Of a stretch of 64,000 nt of DNA, positions 58,938 through 64,000 are shown one piece after another. This DNA comes from JACMQX01 sp044225675 (GTDB lineage: Bacteria; Pseudomonadota; Gammaproteobacteria; Burkholderiales; Burkholderiaceae_C). The position numbers and the translations under genes are program-made. The notes below the pieces were generated by a model that searched no databases, was not told the origin of the DNA, and saw nothing but the letters and a program-made list of their open reading frames with translations. The stretch's first letter is position 1. The number at the start of each line of letters is the position of its first letter. The stretch is taken from assembly GCA_044225675.1 (NCBI GenBank), contig JBGAIH010000026.1, positions 1 through 64,000 on the forward strand. Direction: 5' to 3'.

Positions 58938-59933
58938 GTGCGTCGATTCCTGGTCAGTGTCTTTCTCGTCGGCGCACTGGCCGCCATCGGCGCCGCCGCC
59001 TGGGCCTTCTGGTGGGTGCACCAGCCCATTGCGCTGCCGGCAGCGTCCGTCGACCTGTCGATCGAACCCGGCACCCTGCCGCGCGGCGTGGCGCAGGCGG
59101 TGGCCGACAGCGGCGCGCAGGTCGACGCCGACCTGCTCTATGCCTGGTTCCGGTTCTCCGGGCAGGCGCGGCAGATCAAGGCCGGAAGCTACGAGATGAG
59201 CGCCGGCATCACGCCGCGCAGCCTGCTGCTCAAGCTGGTGCGCGGCGACGAAGCGCTGGAGGCGGTGACGCTGGTCGAAGGCTGGAACTTCCGGCAGGTC
59301 CGCGACGCGCTGACCAAGGAAAAGTCGCTGCGGCCCGACACCGCCGCCATGGCCGATGCAGACATCATGAAGGCGCTGGACCGCGCAGGCCAGCATCCTG
59401 AAGGGCGCTTCTTTCCCGACACCTACACCTATTCCAGAGGGTCGAGCGACATGGCGGTGCTGCGCCGCGCATTGCGGGCCATGGACCGCAAGCTCGAAGC
59501 GGCCTGGGCGCAGCGCCAGCCAGGGCTTCCGCTGCGGACGGCCGACGAAGCACTGATCCTGGCCAGCATCGTGGAGAAGGAAACCGGGCGGCCCGCCGAC
59601 CGCGCTGCGATCGCCGGCGTGTTCGTCAACCGGCTCCGGCTGGGCATGCCCCTGCAGACCGACCCGACGGTGATCTACGGACTCGGCGCAAGCTTCGACG
59701 GCAACCTGCGCAAGAAGGATCTGCAGACCGACACCCCCTGGAACACCTACACCCGCCAGGGCCTGCCACCGACACCCATCGCCATGCCGGGCAAGGCGGC
59801 GCTGCTGGCGGCGGTGCAGCCCGCGCCGGGCAAGGCGCTGTACTTCGTGGCCCGGGGTGACGGCAGCAGCCAGTTCAGCGAGAGCCTCGACGAGCACAAT
59901 AGGGCGGTCAACAAGTACCAGCGCGGGCAATGA
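58938..59933 (+). CDS. mltG: Endolytic murein transglycosylase MltG
   Basis: MltG cuts nascent glycan strands at the inner membrane and ends their elongation. The GTG at 58938 starts a 331-residue protein with a membrane anchor (residues 4-27), a LysM-like region and the YceG domain. The latter holds the catalytic motif ASIVEKETG near residue 213 and the LQTDPTVIYG segment. The gene order mltG-tmk-holB-(pilZ)-tatD is classic for betaproteobacteria. The stop overlaps the tmk start. Confidence 0.95.
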   Translation: MRRFLVSVFLVGALAAIGAAAWAFWWVHQPIALPAASVDLSIEPGTLPRGVAQAVADSGAQVDADLLYAWFRFSGQARQIKAGSYEMSAGITPRSLLLKLVRGDEALEAVTLVEGWNFRQVRDALTKEKSLRPDTAAMADADIMKALDRAGQHPEGRFFPDTYTYSRGSSDMAVLRRALRAMDRKLEAAWAQRQPGLPLRTADEALILASIVEKETGRPADRAAIAGVFVNRLRLGMPLQTDPTVIYGLGASFDGNLRKKDLQTDTPWNTYTRQGLPPTPIAMPGKAALLAAVQPAPGKALYFVARGDGSSQFSESLDEHNRAVNKYQRGQ

Positions 59934-60607
59934 GCATGAGCAGGCCGGGGATCTTCATCACCTTCGAGGGCATCGACGGCGCGGGCAAGTCCACGCACAT
60001 CGACGCGCTCGCCGCAGCCTTCAAGGTGCAGGGCAGGGCGGTCACGCTCACCCGCGAGCCGGGCGGCACGCCGCTGGCCGAAAAGCTGCGCGCACTGGTT
60101 CTCGGTGACGCGATGGACCCGCTGACGGAGGCGCTGCTGATCTTTGCCGCACGGCGCGACCATCTGCGCGAGGTGATCGAGCCGGCGCTGGCGCGGGGCG
60201 ACGTCGTGCTGTGCGACCGGTTCACCGACGCCACCTTTGCCTACCAGGGCGCCGGCCGGGGGTTCGATCCGGCCGTGCTGGAGCAACTGGAGCAATGGGT
60301 GCAGCGGCCCCGACCCGAGGCCGAGCTTCGCCAGCCCGACATGACCCTGCTGTTCGAGCTGGCGCCCGAGGTGGCGGCCTCCCGCCTGGCGGGCGCGCGC
60401 GTGCCTGACCGGTTCGAGGCGCAGCCGGTGGAGTTCTTCCGCCGCGTGGCCGAAGGCTATGCGGCGCGTGCGGCAGCGGCGCCTGCGCGCTTCGTTCGCA
60501 TCGACGCGGCCGTCGAGCGGCACAAGGTCTGGCAGCAGGTCACGAGTGCCTTCGTGCGTCGGGGCTGGCTCGCCATCATGGTGGCAGCCAACGGAGGGCC
60601 GCGATGA
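59930..60607 (+). CDS. tmk: Thymidylate kinase
   Basis: Tmk phosphorylates dTMP to dTDP. The P-loop is FEGIDGAGKST, the DRx motif is LCDRFTDATFAYQGAGRG, and the lid segment is RLAGARVPDRFE. The protein is 225 residues counted from the ATG at 59930, which overlaps mltG; a second ATG two codons downstream is also possible. It overlaps holB by four bases. Confidence 0.95.
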   Translation: MSMSRPGIFITFEGIDGAGKSTHIDALAAAFKVQGRAVTLTREPGGTPLAEKLRALVLGDAMDPLTEALLIFAARRDHLREVIEPALARGDVVLCDRFTDATFAYQGAGRGFDPAVLEQLEQWVQRPRPEAELRQPDMTLLFELAPEVAASRLAGARVPDRFEAQPVEFFRRVAEGYAARAAAAPARFVRIDAAVERHKVWQQVTSAFVRRGWLAIMVAANGGPR

Positions 60608-61677
60608 GTGCCACGCCGTCGAGCGGCTCCCCATTGACGACGGACAGCCCGCAAGCGGCAGCCACCGGTCCGGATCTGCGCGCGCCCTGGATCGACGCCC
60701 AGTTGCCCGGCCTCCTGGCCCAGCGGGGTCATGCCTGGCTGCTGCAAGGGCCTTCAGGGATGGGCCAGTATGAGCTGGCCCTGGGCCTGGCCAGCGCCTG
60801 GCTGTGCGACAACCCCGGCCCCTCGGGCGCCTGTGGCACCTGCGCCAGCTGCCATGCGATCCAGGTGCGGACCCATGCCGACCTTTGCGTGCTGATGCCC
60901 GAGACCCGCATGATGGAGCTGGGCTGGCCGCTCGATGAGAAGGCGCAGAAGGACATCGACGACAAGAAGCGCAAGCCCAGCCGCGAGATCCGGGTCGAGG
61001 CGATGCGTGATGCCGTGGAGTTCACCCAGCGCACGGATGCGCGGGGCCGCGGCAAGGTGGTGCTGGTCTATCCGGCGGAGCGGATGAACCACATCACGGC
61101 CAATGCGCTGCTCAAGACTCTCGAAGAGCCGCCAGGCGACGTCCGTTTCGTGCTGGCAAGCGAGGCTGCGCACCTCTTGCTTCCGACCATCCGCAGCCGC
61201 TGCATCACGCCGGTGACCACCTGGCCGACGCAGGAGGTCGCGGTGCGTTGGCTGCAGGAGCAGGGCGTTGCGCCCGGCGCCGCCCCCGCCTTGCTGCGGG
61301 CCGCTGGCGGCCGGCCGCGCGACGCGCTGGACGCCGCTCGGGCCGGCCTCGATCCGAAGGTCTGGGCCGCACTGCCCAAGGCCGTGGCGCGCGGCGACGT
61401 CCGCGCGCTGGCCGACTGGACGCCGGCACAGGCGGTCGATGCGCTACAAAAGGTGTGCCACGACATGATGGCCGTCGGCGCCGGCGCCGCCCCCCGCTTT
61501 TTCGAACGGGCCGACCTGCCTTCGGGCGCAGGGCTGTCCGCTCTGGCGGCCTGGTGGAAGGAACTTGCGCAGACGGCCCGGCGCGTCGAGCACCCGTTCA
61601 ACTCCGGTCTCATGATCGAATCCCTTGTGAGCCAGGCCAGGAACGCCCTACACTCGGGCAACGCCTACCGCCCATGA
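60604..61677 (+). CDS. holB: DNA polymerase III subunit delta prime
   Basis: Delta prime is a clamp-loader subunit. This 357-residue protein has the four-cysteine zinc module (CDNPGPSGACGTCASC), an imperfect P-loop (GPSGMGQYELA, without Lys, as usual for delta prime which does not hydrolyse ATP), and SRC-type motif IRSRCITP. It sits between tmk and pilZ with ATGA overlaps at both ends. Confidence 0.94.
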   Translation: MSATPSSGSPLTTDSPQAAATGPDLRAPWIDAQLPGLLAQRGHAWLLQGPSGMGQYELALGLASAWLCDNPGPSGACGTCASCHAIQVRTHADLCVLMPETRMMELGWPLDEKAQKDIDDKKRKPSREIRVEAMRDAVEFTQRTDARGRGKVVLVYPAERMNHITANALLKTLEEPPGDVRFVLASEAAHLLLPTIRSRCITPVTTWPTQEVAVRWLQEQGVAPGAAPALLRAAGGRPRDALDAARAGLDPKVWAALPKAVARGDVRALADWTPAQAVDALQKVCHDMMAVGAGAAPRFFERADLPSGAGLSALAAWWKELAQTARRVEHPFNSGLMIESLVSQARNALHSGNAYRP

Positions 61678-62036
61678 GCAATCCGTCCCCGACCACCCCG
61701 CGCCCGAGCGTCATTCAGTTGGCCATCAAGGAAAAGGCAGCGCTGTACGCTGCCTATATCCCGCTGTTCACCGAAGGCGGCATCTTCATTCCCACGACGC
61801 GCGACTACAAGCTCGGAGACGATGTCTACGTGCTGCTGTCCCTGCCCGAAGACCCCCAGCGCTATCCGGTCGCGGGCAAGGTGGCCTGGGTGACGCCGCC
61901 CAAGGCTGCCGGCAACCGCACGCAGGGCGTCGGCATCCGGTTTCCGGCCGACGAGAAGTCACGCCTTCTCAAGCTCAAGATCGAGGAGGTGCTCGGCGGG
62001 CACCTGGCCTCCGAGCGCCCCACCCAGACCATCTGA
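61674..62036 (+). CDS. pilZ: PilZ domain protein (type IV pilus PilZ-like)
   Basis: The 120-residue protein has a single PilZ domain: EKAALYAAYIPLFTEGGIFIP, then VYVLLSLPEDPQRYPVAGKVAWVTP, and GVGIRFPADE. Its position after holB is the standard place of the type IV pilus PilZ in proteobacteria. The RxxxR c-di-GMP signature is not present, consistent with the PilZ ortholog that acts by protein contact. It overlaps holB. Confidence 0.93.
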   Translation: MSNPSPTTPRPSVIQLAIKEKAALYAAYIPLFTEGGIFIPTTRDYKLGDDVYVLLSLPEDPQRYPVAGKVAWVTPPKAAGNRTQGVGIRFPADEKSRLLKLKIEEVLGGHLASERPTQTI

Positions 62037-62113
62037 CCCTTTGGCCGACGGCGGCATGCGGCCCGGCTTGCCCGGGTTCGTGCCCGCCTGTGGCATCCTT
62101 GACCTTCCACACC

Positions 62114-62908
62114 ATGTTTGTCGATTCGCACTGCCATCTGACCTTTCCCGAACTGGCCGCCCAGTTGCCCCAGATCCGCGAGGCCATGCGCGAAGCCCAG
62201 GTGGATCGCGCCTTGTGCATCTGCACCACGCTTGAAGAGTTCGACGGCGTTCATGCGCTGGCGCTGGCCCACGACAATTTCTGGGCCACCGTGGGCGTCC
62301 ATCCGGACACGGAAGGCCTGACCGAGCCGACCCTTGACGACCTGCTGAGGCTCGCGTCGCGGCCGCGCGTCGTGGCCATTGGCGAAACCGGGCTCGACTA
62401 CTACCGGCTCGGCGACCGCAGCGTGGCCGACATGGAATGGCAGCGGGAGCGCTTTCGCACGCACATCCGCGCCGCGCGGCAGACCGCCAAGCCGCTTGTG
62501 ATCCACACCCGCAGCGCCTCCGCCGACACGCTGGCGATCCTGCGGGAGGAGGGCGAGGACGGATCTGCAGGTGCCGCCGGCGGCGTGTTCCACTGCTTCA
62601 CGGAGACGGCCGAGGTCGCCCGGGCCGCGCTGGATCTGGGCTTTTACATCTCGTTTTCCGGCATCCTGACGTTCAAGACGGCCCAGGATCTGCGGGAGGT
62701 GGCGCGCTTCGTCCCGCTGGATCGGATGCTGATCGAGACCGACAGCCCCTACCTGGCACCGGTCCCGTACCGCGGCAAGACCAACACGCCGGCCTATGTG
62801 CCGCACGTCGCGCGGCAGATCGCGCAGATCCGCGAACTGCCCGTCGAGGCGATTGCAGAGCACACCAGCCGGAATTTCGAACGTCTTTTCGCTGGGGTTC
62901 AATCATGA
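62114..62908 (+). CDS. tatD: TatD family hydrolase (metal-dependent DNase)
   Basis: The 264-residue TIM-barrel metallohydrolase has the metal motifs FVDSHCHLTF, GVHPDTEG, GETGLDYYRL, VIHTRSAS, GVFHCFTE and TDSPYLAPVP. The family includes 3'-5' DNases and acts in DNA repair or RNA decay. The ATG at 62114 begins the conserved part. It comes 77 bases after pilZ and overlaps the ankyrin gene by ATGA. Confidence 0.94.
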   Translation: MFVDSHCHLTFPELAAQLPQIREAMREAQVDRALCICTTLEEFDGVHALALAHDNFWATVGVHPDTEGLTEPTLDDLLRLASRPRVVAIGETGLDYYRLGDRSVADMEWQRERFRTHIRAARQTAKPLVIHTRSASADTLAILREEGEDGSAGAAGGVFHCFTETAEVARAALDLGFYISFSGILTFKTAQDLREVARFVPLDRMLIETDSPYLAPVPYRGKTNTPAYVPHVARQIAQIRELPVEAIAEHTSRNFERLFAGVQS

Positions 62909-63564
62909 GACATTGGATTAGGTTTCTCGTCTATTGCATTGTCCTGATTGGATTTTCTTTCGCCAAGGCTGGTTCCTACGAGGATTTTTTCATCGCCGTC
63001 AAGCGCGACGATGCGGCCACCGTCCAGAGCCTGCTGCGGCGTGGGTTCGACCCCAACACGCTGGACCCGAAGGGTCAGACCGGGCTGTATCTGGCCCTGG
63101 TGGAGCCTTCGCTGAAAGTGGCTCAGACGCTGGTCGAGTTTCCCCAGACCAAGGTGGAACTCCGGAACGCAGCCGACGAAAGCCCGTTGATGATGGCCGC
63201 ACTCAAGGGGCATCTGGAACTGGCGCGGCGGCTTATCGCACGCGATGCGGACGTCAACAAGACCGGCTGGGCGCCGCTGCATTACGCGGCGACGAATGGC
63301 CATCTCGAGCTGATCCAGCTGTTGCTGGACCACCATGCCTACATAGACGCCGAGTCGCCGAATAAAACGACGCCGCTCATGATGGCGGCGATGTACGGAA
63401 CGCCGGCGGCCGTGAAGCTGCTGCTCGACGCGGGCGCCGACGCTTCACTCAAGAACATCCAGGGTCTGTCGGCCATCGATTTTGCGCAGCGCGCGGGCCG
63501 CAAGGATGTGGCCGACCAGATTGCCGGCGCGGTCCGGAGCCTGCAGCCCAAGGGGCGCTGGTAG
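62905..63564 (+). CDS. Secreted or periplasmic ankyrin repeat protein
   Basis: The 219-residue protein has a signal peptide (MRHWIRFLVYCIVLIGFSF, cleavage near AKAGS), so it is exported. About five ankyrin repeats follow (TGLYLALVEPSLKVAQTLVE, SPLMMAALKGHLELARRLIA, APLHYAATNGHLELIQLLLD, TPLMMAAMYGTPAAVKLLLD, AIDFAQRAGRKDVADQI). Ankyrins bind proteins; the partner is unknown. It ends the mltG-tatD operon. Confidence 0.9.
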   Translation: MRHWIRFLVYCIVLIGFSFAKAGSYEDFFIAVKRDDAATVQSLLRRGFDPNTLDPKGQTGLYLALVEPSLKVAQTLVEFPQTKVELRNAADESPLMMAALKGHLELARRLIARDADVNKTGWAPLHYAATNGHLELIQLLLDHHAYIDAESPNKTTPLMMAAMYGTPAAVKLLLDAGADASLKNIQGLSAIDFAQRAGRKDVADQIAGAVRSLQPKGRW

Positions 63565-63607
63565 AGCCTGACGGCTCTGCGGCGCGGCACGGGAGCCGGT
63601 TCAGGCT
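63565..63607. other. Large interrupted inverted repeat between convergent genes
   Basis: AGCCTGA CGGCTC pairs with GAGCCG and TCAGGCT, giving a 13-pair stem with a two-base bulge and a 15-base loop, directly after the ankyrin gene stop. No T-run follows on the plus strand, so it may be a Rho-assisted or bidirectional transcription barrier. Confidence 0.4.
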
Positions 63608-63647
63608 GAAATGGTACGAGCCACGGCACTTCCGCCGCTTCTTTTAT

Positions 63648-64000
63648 TTAATACGATGTGCAGCAATTCGAAACAAAATTGCTATCACATTGGGAGCGCG
63701 CGGCCTGCGCTGAGCCTGAGCCGCCCATAGCTCCCGCACCAACCACGGCCGCGAGCAAAATGCCCGCCGCCTTGCCGCCGAACTTGCGGGCCATCGCCTT
63801 CCATTCGTCCGCGTCATCCACCTTGGCGGCTTTCTCTGCGCGCTCTGCCTCGATGTCGGCGATAACGCCGGCCGGTTGCTCGCCGATCAACTCGGCAATC
63901 TTGAAGCACGCAAGAGGCCCCGGGAGCGTGCGTCCGGCCCGCCAATCGCTGATTTTCCCGGTGGTGGTCTTAAGCAATTTCGCAATGGCGTAGTCGCTTG
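63648..64000 (-). CDS. Cro/CI-like (DUF3693-type) DNA-binding protein, N-terminus outside window
   Basis: The frame enters from the right edge without a start codon and ends at 63648, giving about 117 visible residues. The visible start SDYAIAKLLKTTTGKISDWR followed by GRTLPG is a helix-turn-helix of the XRE/Cro kind. A charged helix and a hydrophobic C-terminal segment (ILLAAVVGAGAMGG) follow. Proteins of this shape occur in phages and filamentous-phage-like islands. The 63608-63690 stretch around its 3' end is clearly richer in A+T than the rest of the window, suggesting a junction with acquired DNA. The assignment is tentative. Confidence 0.6.
   Translation of the reverse strand, partial: SDYAIAKLLKTTTGKISDWRAGRTLPGPLACFKIAELIGEQPAGVIADIEAERAEKAAKVDDADEWKAMARKFGGKAAGILLAAVVGAGAMGGSGSAQAARSQCDSNFVSNCCTSY

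Overview
The window is GC-rich chromosomal DNA with tightly packed genes. Its content (RlhA, BolA, YciB, SelO/MsrB, Tex, MltG-Tmk-HolB-PilZ-TatD, a DUF2917/LysR pair and Liv-type ABC genes beside beta-oxidation genes) points to a betaproteobacterium of the order Burkholderiales, most like the Comamonadaceae. This is an inference from gene families and codon bias; no rRNA is present to confirm it. I see no tRNA, rRNA, CRISPR array or insertion sequence, and no gene-free stretch longer than about 300 bases.

Layout. 1-1388: 3' part of rlhA (minus). 1446-13230: an eight-gene minus-strand chemosensory operon in the order CheW, CheR-TPR, CheW, MCP, CheA-REC, CheB, REC-PAS-histidine kinase, REC-pseudocyclase-Ser/Thr kinase. 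Most junctions overlap by 1-4 bases. The order matches the Wsp system, but the diguanylate cyclase output (WspR) is replaced by a second histidine kinase and a Ser/Thr kinase. 13354-14358: corA. 14462-15208: a membrane acyltransferase-like gene. 15332-19034: a minus-strand housekeeping run (selO, msrB, yciB, bolA, PpiC-type isomerase).

19263-23648: a compact signalling unit. It encodes a FeeM-like N-acyl amino acid synthase/GNAT protein interrupted at a run of eight A residues, a six-helix CqsS-type hybrid sensor kinase with two receivers and an Hpt domain, and a PhcR-like receiver-kinase. I read it as a candidate quorum-sensing circuit with an unusual synthase. 23760-30740: an acyl-CoA synthetase followed by a complete Liv-type ABC transporter. 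30997-38110: beta-oxidation genes under a promoter with a TetR-type palindrome. A PM20D1-like M20 hydrolase sits between fadB and fadA, so synthesis, hydrolysis and oxidation of N-acyl amino acids could all be encoded within about 20 kb. 38260-44477: more acyl-CoA and redox enzymes (SDRs, thioesterase, MDR reductase, AidB-like dehydrogenase, GST).

44492-47111: ogt, a DUF2917 gene and its divergent LysR regulator with a textbook T-N11-A site, and a LapA-like membrane protein. 47290-57818: tex, acyltransferase 3, patatin-like lipase, iron alcohol dehydrogenase, HSL-type hydrolase, a thioesterase-GNAT fusion, and an O-antigen-ligase-type protein with a TPR tail. 57964-63564: ygfZ, divergent from mltG-tmk-holB-pilZ-tatD-ankyrin, in which most junctions are ATGA overlaps. 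63648-64000: an AT-richer edge with a partial Cro/CI-like gene that may mark a mobile element beginning outside the window.
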